Below are positions 1 to 11,600 of a DNA stretch of 64,000 bases, in pieces. How positions within the stretch are numbered: position 1 is the stretch's first letter; the number at the start of each line of letters is the position of its first letter. The stretch comes from Eucommia ulmoides. Taxonomy: Eukaryota; Streptophyta; Magnoliopsida; Garryales; Eucommiaceae. The stretch is from positions 24,873,077 through 24,937,076 of the forward strand of contig CM028338.1 of the NCBI GenBank assembly GCA_016647705.1, given 5' to 3'. The translations under genes were made by a program, and so were the position numbers. A model generated the notes under the pieces. That model did no database searches and was not told the origin of the DNA. It saw nothing but the letters and a program-made list of their open reading frames with translations.

Positions 1-898
1 AGGTCCATTTCATTTTAATGTCCTACAGAAAAAAAATGGTTGTGTCTCCTATCTTTGTCATTGTGTCTAAACTCTAATGACAATGAGGGGCATCTGTTGA
101 CACAATATTTTGTCCTGCCCCTTTTCACCTTAAAACGTTTCGGCTCTAAATTGAAAATTCGGACAAAGTTTAAACAAACACCATTTAAAGGGACGAATTT
201 TCACCTTATATTATGTTTAATAATATTGCAAAAAATATTAAATATAAGAAAAATAGAAAAATCGCTAATCAGATTGAATTCCGACATAAACAAAAGTTTG
301 GGGTCAAGTAGAAAATTTCTAAAATTTAATTGCGAACCAAAATGACAAAATTGAAAGTGGTTTTCCTATGGATATCACTTTTAATGTGTTTAATTTTGGT
401 TTTCACCATTTAATTTGAAATTTTTTAACTAAATACACTTACTTTATGTTTTGACCCCCAAAACTTTCGTTTTTGCCAATTTTATCAAATTGACAACCAA
501 AAACATTTTATTTTTCAAAATTGAATGTTCCAATAATATTTTGGATAGTTTAATTTTATTTATAAACTTTCAATTTCTAGAAGAATCAAAAAATAATGCT
601 TTGATTATACAAAAAGTGTCCAAAACACATAATTTGCTACATACACACCCTGTAGGAGTAAGACAAACCATCAGATGTTTCTTGGGAGTCGCGATATCCA
701 AAATTGAGCATCCCAAGGTCATTAACATAAGTGATATGACTTGATTTTTAAAATGTTAAAGATTCTACAGGCAATACCATAAATAAGGGGTTTAAAATGT
801 AAAAAATACACAATTGGGGGGGTAGCCCCCATCAATCAAGGGTATTTAAAGCCCTCAAGATGGCCTGCACATTCGTCAATGTGCAAACCTCCAGGAAG

Positions 899-905
899 TA
901 TAAAA
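899..905 (+). promoter_or_regulatory. TATA box of the Tat-like LTR
   Basis: TATAAAAAGGGG lies about 800 bp into the LTR and is followed by a CT-rich stretch (about 945-965). This is the usual layout of a plant LTR promoter and transcription start. There is no direct evidence of activity. Confidence 0.45.
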
Positions 906-1417
906 AGGGGGTCATTTCCTTGTCCCAACTTGCACCTTGATCATTTCTTTCTTTCTCTAGGTTCTAATACTTTCTCAAGTTGACTGCTTTCTAAGCACTA
1001 CACCCTCTTACAAGCTTGCAAAATCTCTCTAAAAAAAACCTCCAAAAAAGCTTTTTAAAACCCTCACAAAAGATGTTAAAAAGGAAACAAGTAAAGAAAA
1101 TAAAAGAAGAAGAAGGAGAAATAAGGAGAAAAAAAAATTAAGGCGGAAACACTTAGGGAAAGACATCCTCCCTAGTACGGTAAGCTTTCTCTAACACCCT
1201 CTCACATTATCTTTGTTTGTCAAGTAAAAATTGACATAAACCTAAGAAAATACCTAACAAAACACCAATTGAGAACTTTATTTTCTCGCTATTTACATTT
1301 CATGTCATTTACTTTTCTACTTTGCATGTTTCCGTACTTTACTTTTCAGTCATTTACTTTCCTGTTTTGTGCCTTTTTAAGCTTTACTTTTCCTGTATTT
1401 TTTTTGTTTGGCATTAA

Positions 1418-1623
1418 GTCATAGTCCTTGAACTGACACCTTTTTTCTTTTTTTAGTCTAGACCTTGGACTGGCACTAAGTCACAGTCCTTGAACTGGTA
1501 CTTTTTTTCTTTTTTCTTTTTTTAGTCTAGACCTTGAACTGACACTAAGTCACAGTCCTTGGAATGGCACATTTATTTTTCTCTTTTAGTAAAGACCCTG
1601 GACTGGCACTAAGTCACAGTCCA
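1418..1623 (+). repeat. Tandem repeat, about 3 copies of 65-75 bp
   Basis: Each copy starts GTCACAGTCCTTGAACTG, runs through a T-rich spacer and TAGTCTAGACCTTGGACTGG, and ends CACTAA. The two halves of a copy are themselves variants of one shorter word. It lies downstream of the LTR TATA box, so it would be in the transcribed leader if the LTR was active. Confidence 0.75.
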
Positions 1624-2096
1624 TCAAAACTTTTTACCCTTTTCATTTTAAAACTTGTTTTTCCCTTTCTAAAAGAAACTTGTCAAAATTTAATTTATAA
1701 TCTCTTTCTTAAAAAATGGTTTTTTAGATATTTTTCTAAAGAAGATTCTGGAAAATCTTTGTTTCCAAACTACCTTCACCAACAAATGTTTTTTTTAGAT
1801 ATTTTGTTTTTGAAAGTCAAAACTTTTTGTTATATAAAGGTTTTTTTCTAAATATTCTTTAAAGTTATTTCTAAACAAACTAATGCTTCTTTTTTTTTAC
1901 CTTAAAAAACATGGTTTTCCACATGTTTTTCTTACTTGTTTAAATTTTTACCATTTTTCTTTTCTTTGAAATGCATATAAATTTTGCTAAAACAATCTAA
2001 GCTAAACAAGAGAAACAATAAAAATCTTCCCAAATCCAAACTTGTCAATTCTTCCATAATTAATAGACAGTTTAAAAGGGGGACATTAATAATCAT

Positions 2097-3045
2097 GTGT
2101 GTGTTGTTCCATTTTTCGGCAGTGTATGTTGTGTGTATGTGCTCTGTTTTGCCTGCAGTGGGTCATCGTCGTCCGTCTGTCATAGGTGTTGTTGTGTATG
2201 TGTGTGTGCTGCGTGCATGTGTGTGGGTGTATTTCTTCATTTGTTTGGCTGTGCAGGTGTATGTGTGTGTTTTCTGGTTCGGGTTGCTGCTGTCGTCGTG
2301 TGTGTGTGTGTATTTGATCGAACGAGTGTGTATGTGTATTCCGAATTGGTTGTTCATGGTGCGTGCGTGAGCTGCTGTATGTGTATGGAGGGTGTGTGAT
2401 TGTTGCAAATGGTGGTGGTAACTGCCGGAGTTAGTGAGGAGAGAGAGAGTAGTCGGCTGGAATTGACAAAACAGAGTAGAAGGAAGGAGGAGCGTCCGCT
2501 TAGGTAGTGGAAAGTTCGCCTAGGCGGTGGTAGATCAGTGTGCAGAATAAGAAAAAGTTCGTCTTGGCGGAAGTTTCTCCCCTAGGCGGTGGGCTGTCAG
2601 TGTGTAACTCAGAACTGTAAAGGAGCTCGTTCGCCTAGGCGGTGGGCAGCAGCAAGCAAAAATCAAGGAATTCATGTTGAGGTCGACAACCGATTGGGAG
2701 CGGGTAACGTTTCCCGTTAAAATTACAGGATTTGTTAATTTAATTACTAGCGTCAAAGTTGTCGAAATGATGAAAAACAAATAATGAGATCGTTTATAGG
2801 AACAAAGTTTATATATAGTAAACCGTAACGGAACGATGTTAACTAAATGATAATATTCTAAAAGAAAATGCGGGAAATAGGAAAATTAGGATTTCGTGGC
2901 ATAGTTAGGTTATTTCTACATAAAATATTAATTTAAGTTCTGTCACAAATAGGTTCACATTTATCAGAAGTTCAGTAGGTTAGTCGATAGAGCTTTTGAA
3001 AAGCGGAATATCAGGTGAGTGTACTATCTTCTTGCCAAAACTATT

Positions 3046-3082
<37 letters not shown>

Positions 3083-4221
3083 ATTTAAAAATGTATTTAT
3101 TTCAGACTATATGATTTTATAAATGATATGGATCAAGTCGGTTTTGGGTGAGTTGGTAAAACTGGATTTTCGTTGAATTATGTTGTTTTAAAAAGAAAGA
3201 AAGATTAAAATATGATTTTCGGATGTAAAAGTTGGTTTTGAGAAAAGAGGTGGACGTTGGTGATTTTGACGATATTGATGAGGTGGTGATTTATATTATG
3301 GTATGTCTAGAGGGTGGTCCGGTAGATGGATATTGATTTCTGATTTGATGATGATATTATTGAGTTAACTATGTCATAGTTTATGTCTTGTCCGGAGGGT
3401 GATCCAGCAGGTGGTGATTTATATTATGTCTTGTCCAGAGGGTGGTCTGGCAGGTAGTAATTGATATGGTAATTGATATTATGCAGTGATTTATATTATG
3501 GCCTCCGGAGACGTCCGGTAGGCGGTGATCTGCGCAGTTAGGTCCTCTAGGAAGGCATATCATACGGATGGTTACGATACCGTTGCAACTCCCGATCGTG
3601 ATGTTAAACAATCACTATGGTTGGCCAGTGAGTGGTGTGATGAGGCGATGTTTTGAGATGTGGTATTTTACTTATATTTGGTGATTTACTTATATATGGT
3701 GATTAGTTTTATTTTATACTGGATGAATTTGAATGGAACTTATATTATACTTATTGCTTTATTTCTACTACTTATATTATGGAGATTTTTATTAGATATG
3801 TGATGCTCATATATTTATGCTTGATCCATAAAAATGTGGTATTTACTTAGAATGAATTATTATATTAAAAATATTTTTACTAACAAGGCAGTACACTCGT
3901 AGGTACAACAGCATAGGAGTCGGTTCCCTACTAATATTAGGTAGAGTCCGGTGTTGGTATAGCGTAGGAGTACCTTTGGGATGAGCTGTCTGAGGCAAAC
4001 CTGTTAGAGGTTCTTGGAAAGTTTTATATTTTTGTGTTAATATTATTTCCAGGGACGGGTGTGTCCCTAATTAGAGAGGTTGTATCTGGTGACATTTGTG
4101 GTTGTATATATCCATTTGGTATATGTCCTTTGTTGTTTCTTAGTTTGTTTGGCATTCAGTGTGTTGTTGTGTTATCGTCACGTCGGCCCCGCATGACGAG
4201 TGTCCGGAGTGGGGTGTGACA
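2097..4221 (+). repeat. Left LTR (partial) of the chromovirus
   Basis: This is homologous to about 8785-10944. A stretch of about 190 bases (2690-2880) matches 9410-9600 with a single difference apparent by eye. It contains a TG-rich block (2097-2400), CGCCTAGGCG motifs (2515-2645), a (TG)n tract at 3049-3081, and the terminus GGGGTGTGACA. The long cysteine- and valine-rich ORFs over 2097-2400 are produced by the TG-rich sequence and are not genes. Confidence 0.85.
3049..3081 (+). repeat. (TG)n microsatellite in the left LTR
   Basis: About 16 TG units follow CAAAACTATTTA. The homologous site in the right LTR (9771-9802) is (TA)n with the same left flank. Confidence 0.95.
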
Positions 4222-4224
4222 ATT

Positions 4225-4237
4225 TGGTATCAGAGTC
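4225..4237 (+). promoter_or_regulatory. Primer-binding site of the chromovirus
   Basis: TGGTATCAGAGTC lies three bases after the end of the left LTR. It matches the initiator-Met tRNA primer site common in plant LTR retrotransposons. Confidence 0.85.
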
Positions 4238-7200
4238 TAGGTTATAGGTTCTGTAGGCTTATCAGTTGTTGCGTCAGTAGAAGACCATAAGATAGGAAGA
4301 CGTGTCAGTCGTCTAGTCAATAGGGGACATGAGATAGGGAGATAGGATGTTAATAGGTGAGTTAGTACGTAAGTGTTAGTTCTTTCATTACATTAGTTAG
4401 TGAATTGGTATTGTGCATGGTTGGTTGTCTTGCTGGCAGGAAGTGATGCGACAAAGTGATGATATTGCCAGTTGTTGGATTTGAGTAATGTTGTGTTGTT
4501 GGTGGGGGAAATGGGTGGATCGTGATTGTGGAAAGTATAAATAGTTGGAAATGTGATATTTTAATTGGGACACAACTACATGCGTATAACGTGACGATGG
4601 GGTAATTATCAGTAGGTAATTATCAGTAGCACTTAGTAAGTCGTCATTAAAATACTAGATAGTATAGTAGAACACACTTAAGTTGGAATATGAAATGACA
4701 TTCGAAGTGAGTATAAAATTACCTTCTACGCAATCTGAAGGCGTATTAGTTGAAACTAAGGATGTGAGAAAATTGTGATGCTATTAGAAAAGAATTTAAT
4801 TTGGTAATACATTTTAGACTAGTGGATAGATGGAGTAACAGTTGTGGAGTTAGTAAATATAGCAACGTAATAGAGAATAATATGTAAAAAGTAGCTGAGA
4901 ATTGTGAGTCTATGATGATAATCTATTCGTATGAGTAAGCATTTGTGAGTAAAATTAAATTTTTTTTCGAATCTAGAATGAATCAAATTTTGTATATTTG
5001 GGGAAGATGTAATCATTACCCCAGTAAGTTTGGTAGTGGGTATATCAGAATATTGTACGCGGGTGTTGGTCACCAGTCAGAACAAGATTAGGCTGTGGAT
5101 ATTGTAGTCGCTAGGGATTTTCCCTATGTAGTTCTGAGAGAAATTGTCGGGGTATTAGTAAGCATGAGTAATAACCGTAGTTGTTGTAAACTAAGTTCCA
5201 TCATTTTAAGAAAGTGAACGTTCAACACATTAAGTTGATTAAATAAAAATCGGGTTGATAAAATGTAAAAAAATTGGGATTTTAATTATAACCTTGGGAT
5301 TTTTAAGGTGGTCGCCGTTGTGTAGAAAAGTGAGTGGATTAATTTGAAGTAGAAGAATGATTTCACTTAGCTGTTTTTAATAATTTTCATTATAAAATCA
5401 GTAAATAAAATTTACTGAATATTTGGAATTTGAGTGAGTTCGTTTTGGAAGTCTCTATAGGAGAAGCCGTGTGACGGCCCTGGAAAATCGGGTCGTTACA
5501 TTAAATTAGACTATTAACTCATGATTAATGTAGACCTGATGTTCTCTATGAAGATCCGGTGTGACGTTGAAGATGCGTGTTGGTAACTCATCATTTAAAA
5601 ATTGACGGTTTGTTTAATCAACTGCGGAAGACCAGAATGTTTTCTCAATTAGATTTTTTAGTAGAATATTACCAATTGAAGGTCAAAGTTTGTAACAAAA
5701 AGTTTGAGTATGTCAAATGCAATAAATATGAGTATTGGTTGGATCGAGTGGTAATTTTGGGACAAGTGCTCTTGAGACATAGTAATCAAGTGAATCTAAA
5801 GGGAGTCGAAGTGGTGGGTTGATGGAGTATGGAGAAGGTTGAAAACGGGTGACTGGAATTCGAAATTTTTGGAATGGCAGTGATTGTAGTTGTCTTGACA
5901 TTTTGCAACATTTCCTGTATGACGAGATTTATGCCTTGAGTCAGAAATCGGGAAAACGTGATTACGCATATTCAGGTTGCTCATACTAATGTATGTGTTA
6001 AGTTGAGATCCTTGTGAGTTTAGTGGGCGGTTGGTCCGATGACCACGCTATTTGAGCTATTGATGTGAAAACAACATTGATCGATGGTGCAGTAGAAGTG
6101 CAGAAGTTGGATGTCCAGTTGGAAAATATTAGAGAGGAAGGAAATAGAAAATGGTCACAGGGCTGACTATCGTGTCAGAAATAATAATGAAGTTGCGATG
6201 ATCAGAAATAGATTGTGTGTTCTTAATGATGCTCATTTGACACCAGAGACCTTAAAAGGGGTGTAAAGGACAAAATTTGCAAAGTTCCCGGTAATATCAA
6301 ACTGTATCAAGATTGCGGGAGCATTATTAGTAGGTGACTTGTATGTTAGCAAAAATTAAGGTCGAGTATTAATATCCAGGTGGGTTATTATAGCCTTTAC
6401 CCATTCCAGAATGAAAATAGAGGAGTCTTGATTCGTATGCCAAGCGTATATGGACGAGATTGTTCAGTTGCATGAGGCATGAGTTCAATGTAAGTGTCGG
6501 ATTAAGTTGGGATAAGATACTAGTATGACTTAGTCATTCAATAATTGATAGTTTCTCTTGGATAAATTGATTTACCATATTTTGAATTGAATTACTACTG
6601 TGTAAGTGTTGTCGCCGTATTGTAATAGGAAGATAGATTGAAAGATAATTTCTTTTTAAAAAATAAATTAAGTCGCTATTGTATTAACAGTCCGCGAAGG
6701 AATTCGAAATGTAGTATTGCATGGTGATATCTTAAAAGATAAGTTTCATATGTGATAACCGTTGTAAAAACTAATATGTTGTAGATTTAGAAATTCGAGT
6801 ATCAAATTCCAGGTAAAATCTCTATTGGAAAAGCTGTATAAGGGAAATTGTAGTACCAAGAGCTGATAGTTATTTGAACATTCGTGCTGAATTTCCATAC
6901 TCCTTAAGGTGCCCAATTGGAAGTTGATACCTCATTTTAATTATGAATTAACGGCTTATCAGGAAGTACAATTCAGGTGTTGGAAGATATGTTGACGGAT
7001 TGTGTAGTGGAAGATTTTGGTAAGGGGTATGGTTGTGCGGCACTAATGAAATATGTTTATATTAATAGATATCTTGTCGTCGATCAAAGGGGTATCATAT
7101 AAAGCGCTATATGAAAAGGATGTAGGATTCCAGTTAAATAAACTAAACTGAGATAGGGGAACGAAAATTTTTCGAGACTTAAAAATAGCCTGATTTGGCT

Positions 7201-8106
7201 ACATTTTTATTGGAAAGTGGAGGTCATTTAGATTTCATGGAAAAAGTATAATTTGAAATATCCTTGAGTTGATATGTATTCATGATATCCTATTTTCAGT
7301 TAGTAGCTAATAATTATTAGAATGTATCGAATTTTTGTGACTGGAGCGTACCTATGTCCTTTGAGTTATATATATATATATATATATGATAAAATGTGGA
7401 GGCATAAAAGAATTTTTTTATAGATTATCGGTTTGATGTAATTGAGTTGTTGGTAGGCAGGTCGGTAATATTTAAGTGTTGTAAAGGATATCGATATAAG
7501 TATATTGCGATTTGGGAACGTAGTTTCAATTTTATGAGTAAGTAATAATTTTAGAAAACGTATATAAAAATATTGAAGAGTTAAGGAAGGTATTGAGGTA
7601 AATGATAGTTGGGTTATCTGTGCCTATGAGACTAGTGGTGATTGTTGTTGAGTTAAATATTGAAATAAATAAATAAATAAATAAAATAAAAAATAATAAT
7701 AATTTTGTTAAAATGGGCGACTGGAAAATGTTGGATGAAATGAATAAGCGCCGGTTGCGATGAAATGAAATAGACTCAATTTATAAAAAATATTTTAAGC
7801 ATATAGTATTGTTACTAATTTTGATTTTATCAGAGTAATGCAGCGGAAGCGTTAGAAATATAAAACAGTTGGTTGTTGGATATAATGTTGGTCACTACGA
7901 ATGAAAATATCGCAATGTGTGTAGAAATGTTTGGTCGGGAATGGTCGATTACAAATTTAGGGTGACGATCGGTTATGGGACCCTACGTAGAAACCAACTG
8001 TTCTTGAATGAAGTATGTATAATGTAACCTTGTAGTGCACGTTTAACGTATTATTGATTTGTCTAAGATTTTAATTCCTACGTAAAATTTCAGGATGAAA
8101 TTTCTT
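4238..8106 (+). pseudogene. Decayed gag-pol interior of the chromovirus (fossil)
   Basis: Only short stretches still resemble Ty3 pol. An RT-like piece lies at about 5590-5680 (IDGLFNQLRKTRMFSQLD, compare the family's ID-LFDQL---FSKIDL). Integrase-like words lie at about 6450-6480 and 6960-7010 (TIQVLEDML). Gag and protease are not recognisable. The segment is shorter than a complete gag-pol, with too many interruptions to count usefully. No functional product is expected. Confidence 0.7.
5290..5500 (+). repeat. Segment resembling a chromovirus LTR 3' end inside the interior
   Basis: The segment ends GGCCCTGGAAAATCGGGTCG followed by TTACA. This closely parallels the end of the solo LTR at 24599 (CCTGGGAAACCGAGTCGTTA, then CA). 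No matching LTR start was found between 4238 and 5290, so this is a fragment or a rearrangement. Confidence 0.45.
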
Positions 8107-8121
8107 TTAGGAGGGAAGAGT
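8107..8121 (+). promoter_or_regulatory. Polypurine tract of the chromovirus
   Basis: TTTAGGAGGGAAGAG directly precedes the right LTR start TGTAAGACCCC. This is the usual site of plus-strand priming in this family. Confidence 0.75.
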
Positions 8122-8239
8122 TGTAAGACCCCAACCTTGGGTATACGTCTGATTTAAAGTTTTATTTAAAATTACTTCGGAAATAACGGAGTTGATGGTG
8201 GTAATTATGAATTTGAGGGGATAAATTGCAAATTTTCAT

Positions 8240-8288
<49 letters not shown>

Positions 8289-8543
8289 TTCAGAATGGGT
8301 TTAATTTCTATCCTAACTAAAACTGTGGGGGTAGATTTCGAAATTTAATTTGTGATAAAAAAGTTTAGGGGGTCAAAGTATAAATCTTCAAAGTATTAAC
8401 ATAAAAATATTAAACTTAATAAAAATGAGAGGGGGTTTAATGTAAATTAGTTATATATATATAGAGAGAGAGAGAGAGGGAGTCGGTGGTAACAGATGGA
8501 GAAAAATGGGACGCGTGGCCTGCCTTTTGATCATATACATACG

Positions 8544-8579
<36 letters not shown>

Positions 8580-9765
8580 AGATCGGAGAAGGATCACGAA
8601 GAAGAGAGAGAAGGAACGGGAGAGAGAGAGAAGAGTCGAAAAGAAGGAAAAAGAAGGAAGAGAGAGGTTGGGTCAGTAGTTTGGTTCGCCGATAGGGGGT
8701 ACTGCTGTTGTGTGTATGTGTCCCTGTTTTTCTGTTTCCGTTGAGGGGATGAGGTATGTGCCGTGTGTGTGTGTGTGAGAGAGTGTTGTTCTATTTTTCG
8801 GCAGTGTGTGTTGTGTCTATGTGCTCTGTTTTGCCTGCAGTGGGTCGTCGTCGTCCGTCCGTCCGTTCGTCATGGGTGTTGTTGTGTATATGTGTGTGCT
8901 GCGTGCATGTATGTGGGTGTATTTCTTCATTTGTTTGGCCGTGCAGGTGTATGTGTATGTTTTCTGGTTCGGGTTGGTGATGCCGTCGGTATGTATGTGT
9001 ATTTGATCGAAAGAGTGTGTGTGTGTGTGTGTGTGTGTTCCGAATCGGTTGTTCATAGTGCGTGCGTGAGCTGCTGTATGTGTATGTGTGTTTTTGTGTG
9101 GGTGTGGGTATGTGATGGTTGCAATTAGTGGTGGTGACTGTCGGAGTTAGTGAGGAGAGAAATAGTGGTCGACTGGAATTGACAAAACAAAGCAGAAGGG
9201 AGAAGGAGCATCCGCTTAGGCGGTGGTAAATCAGTGTACAGAATGAGAAAAAGTTTGACTAGGCAGAAGTTTCTCGCCTAGGCGGTGGGCCATCAGTGTA
9301 TAACTCAGAACTGTAAAGGAGCTCGTTCACCTAGGCGGTAGATCGTCCGCTTAGGCGGTGGGCAGCAGTAAGCAAAAATCAAGGAATTCGTGTTGAGGTT
9401 GACAACCGATTGGGAGCGGGTAACGTTTCCCGTTAAAATTACAGGATTTGTTAATTTAATTACTAGCGTCGAAGTTGTCGAAATGATGAAAAACAAATAA
9501 TGAGATCGTTTATAGGAACAAAGTTTATATATAGTAAACCGTAACGGAACGATGTTAACTAAATGATAATATTCTAAAAGAAAATGCGGGAAATAGGAAA
9601 ATTTCGAAAATTAGGATTTCGTGGCATAGTTAGGTTATTTCTACATAAAATATTAATTTAAGTTCTGTCACAAATAGGTTCACATTTATCAGAAGTTCAG
9701 TAGGTTAGTCGATAGAGCTTTTGAAAAGCGGAATATCAGGTGAGTGTACTGTCTTCTTGCCAAAA

Positions 9766-9804
<39 letters not shown>

Positions 9805-10944
9805 ATGAAAAATGTGTTTATTTTAGACTGTATGATTTTATAAATGATATGGATCAAGACGGTTTTGGGTGAGTTGGTAAAAATGGATTTTCGTTGAATT
9901 ATGTTGTTTTAAAAAAGAAAGAAAGATTAAAATATGATTTTCGGATGTAAAAGTTAGTTTTGAGAAAAGAGGTGGACGTTGGTGATTTTGACAATATTGA
10001 TGAGGTGGTAATTTATATTATGGTCTGTCCGGAGGGCGGTCCGGCAGATAGATATTGATTTGTGATTTGATGATGATATTATTGAGTTGATTATGTCATA
10101 GTTTATGTCATGTCCGGAGGGTGATCCGGCAGGTGGTGATTTATATTATGTCATGTCCGGAGGGTGGTCTGACAGGTAGTGATTGATATGGTGATTGATA
10201 TTATGTGGTGATTTATATTATGGCCTCCGTAGACGTCCGGTAGGCTGTGATCTGCGCAGTTAGGTCCGCTAGGAAGGCATATCCTACGGATGGTTATGGT
10301 ACCGTTACAACTCCCGATCGTGAGGTTAAACGATCACTATGGCTGGCTAGTGAGTGGTATGATAGGGTGGTGTTTTGAGATGTGGTGTTTTACTTATATT
10401 TGGTGATTTACTTATATATGGTGATTAGTTTTATTTTATACTGGATGGGTTTGAATGGAACTTATATTATACTTATTGCTTTATTTCCACTGCTTATATT
10501 ATAGAGATTTTTTATTAGATATGTGATGCTCATATACTTATGCTTGATCCATAAAAATATGGTATTTACTTATAATGAATTATTATATTAAAAATATTTT
10601 TACTAAGAAGGCAGTACACTCGCAAGTACAACAGCATAGGAGTCGGTTCCCTACTGGCATTAAGTAGAGTCCGGTGTTAGTATAGCGTGTGAGTAACTTT
10701 GGGAGGAGCTGTCTGAGACGAACCTGTTAGAGGTTCTTGGAAAGTTTTATATTTTTGTGTTAATATTATTTCTAGGGACGGGTGTGTCCCTAACTAGAGA
10801 GGTTGTATCTGGTGACATTTGTAGTTGTATATATCCATTTGGTATATGTCCTTTGTCGTTTCCTAGTTTGTTTGGCGTTCAGTGTGTGGTTGTGTTGTCG
10901 TCACACCGGCCCCGCATGACGAGTGTCCGAGGTGGGGTGTGACA
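8122..10944 (+). repeat. Right LTR of the chromovirus
   Basis: The LTR is 2.8 kb, starts TGTAAGACCCC and ends GTGTGACA. Its first 660 bp have no counterpart at the left LTR. It includes a 39-base poly-A run (8246-8284), AG- and AT-microsatellites (8463-8478, 8547-8576), a TG-rich block (8760-9115), four CGCCTAGGCG-type motifs (9211-9362), and a (TA)n tract at 9771-9802. Confidence 0.9.
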
Positions 10945-11176
10945 AGAAAAGTAGTGTACGTTGATTTTAGATTTAAATCCCATTTATAAATCTAAGTGTA
11001 CTCCCACTAAATATTTTGAATCTCACATTCCTTTAGAGAAATGAGTACATTCTAAATGTTTCTTATGGAAAATTAGATGTTCGTAATTACTCTCTGCTTT
11101 GAACGAACCTCACACTATCAGGTATTGGCATATCTACCTAGTTAAGTTACACCAACCCAGTATCGTTCAAGTTATT
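10945..11176. other. Flanking sequence, probably degenerate copia-type LTR
   Basis: No gene is seen. The words around CACTATCAGGTATTGGCA (about 11110) recur in altered form at about 24704 on the other side of the solo LTR. This suggests that 10945-11176 and 24600 onward were once one continuous repeat, split by the insertion between them. Its family is uncertain. Confidence 0.35.
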
Positions 11177-11548
11177 TGTAATACCCCGAAAAATTATATT
11201 TTTGAAAAAATAGTATTTTTATAAGTTTAATATATTTGGAAATAATTTTGTAAATTTGTGGTGTACATATATACTATATAATTTGTGGAGTTAAATGTTA
11301 AATTTATATTTCTGAAAACATTATTTTATAGAAGTTTTAACATTTTTGAGTTGTTTTGTATATGGTGGAAACTTAAAATAAATATTTGGTAATTTTAGAG
11401 AGAAAAATATAATTATTGGGTTTAACATGAATTAATTTATAACTACGGGGTGGTAAATGTAATTATTAATCCTTAAGCATAAAGGAATGGATTTGTGACC
11501 ATGAAAACACAAAAACAAAAAAACCGCCAGCCACTTATTGACCTCCTT

Positions 11549-11551
<3 letters not shown>

Positions 11552-11598
<47 letters not shown>
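11552..11598 (+). repeat. (AT)n microsatellite in the solo LTR
   Basis: An uninterrupted AT tract of about 46 bases lies within the left part of the solo LTR. Confidence 0.95.

Positions 11599-11600
<2 letters not shown>

Larger units (their letters stand above)
1..2096 (+). mobile_element. Tat-like LTR retrotransposon 3' end (fossil)
   Basis: A purine-rich stretch (GAGGGGCATC, about 85-94) looks like a polypurine tract and is followed at 95 by TGTTGACACAATATTTTG. That start resembles the start of the solo LTR at 38237, so 1-94 would be the end of an internal region and 95 onward an LTR. A TATA box lies at 899-905 and a tandem repeat at 1418-1623. The segment stops at 2096, where it abuts the chromovirus LTR, so its true right end is not seen. 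The Ty3/Gypsy Tat assignment is inference from LTR style; no coding part is present. The short ORFs here are AT-rich chance frames. Confidence 0.5.
2097..10944 (+). mobile_element. Ty3/Gypsy chromovirus, Del/Tekay-like, decayed interior (fossil)
   Basis: Two long direct repeats (2097-4221 and 8122-10944) flank about 3.9 kb. The left repeat ends TGTGACA and is followed by a Met-tRNA type primer site (TGGTATCAGAGTC). The right repeat is preceded by GGATGAAATTTC and a purine tract, and starts TGTAAGACCCC, which is characteristic of Del/Tekay chromoviruses. RT- and integrase-like stretches appear in Ty3 order. The left LTR is partial. The LTRs are nearly identical over long stretches, so the insertion looks young, yet the interior is broken many times over. 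It appears non-autonomous or recombinant. Confidence 0.85.

Noticed and set aside
2097-2400. Cysteine/valine-rich ORFs of 80-128 codons, with counterparts at 8760-9128
   Set aside because: They arise from TG-rich simple sequence in the chromovirus LTRs, are open in several frames on both strands, and resemble no protein family.
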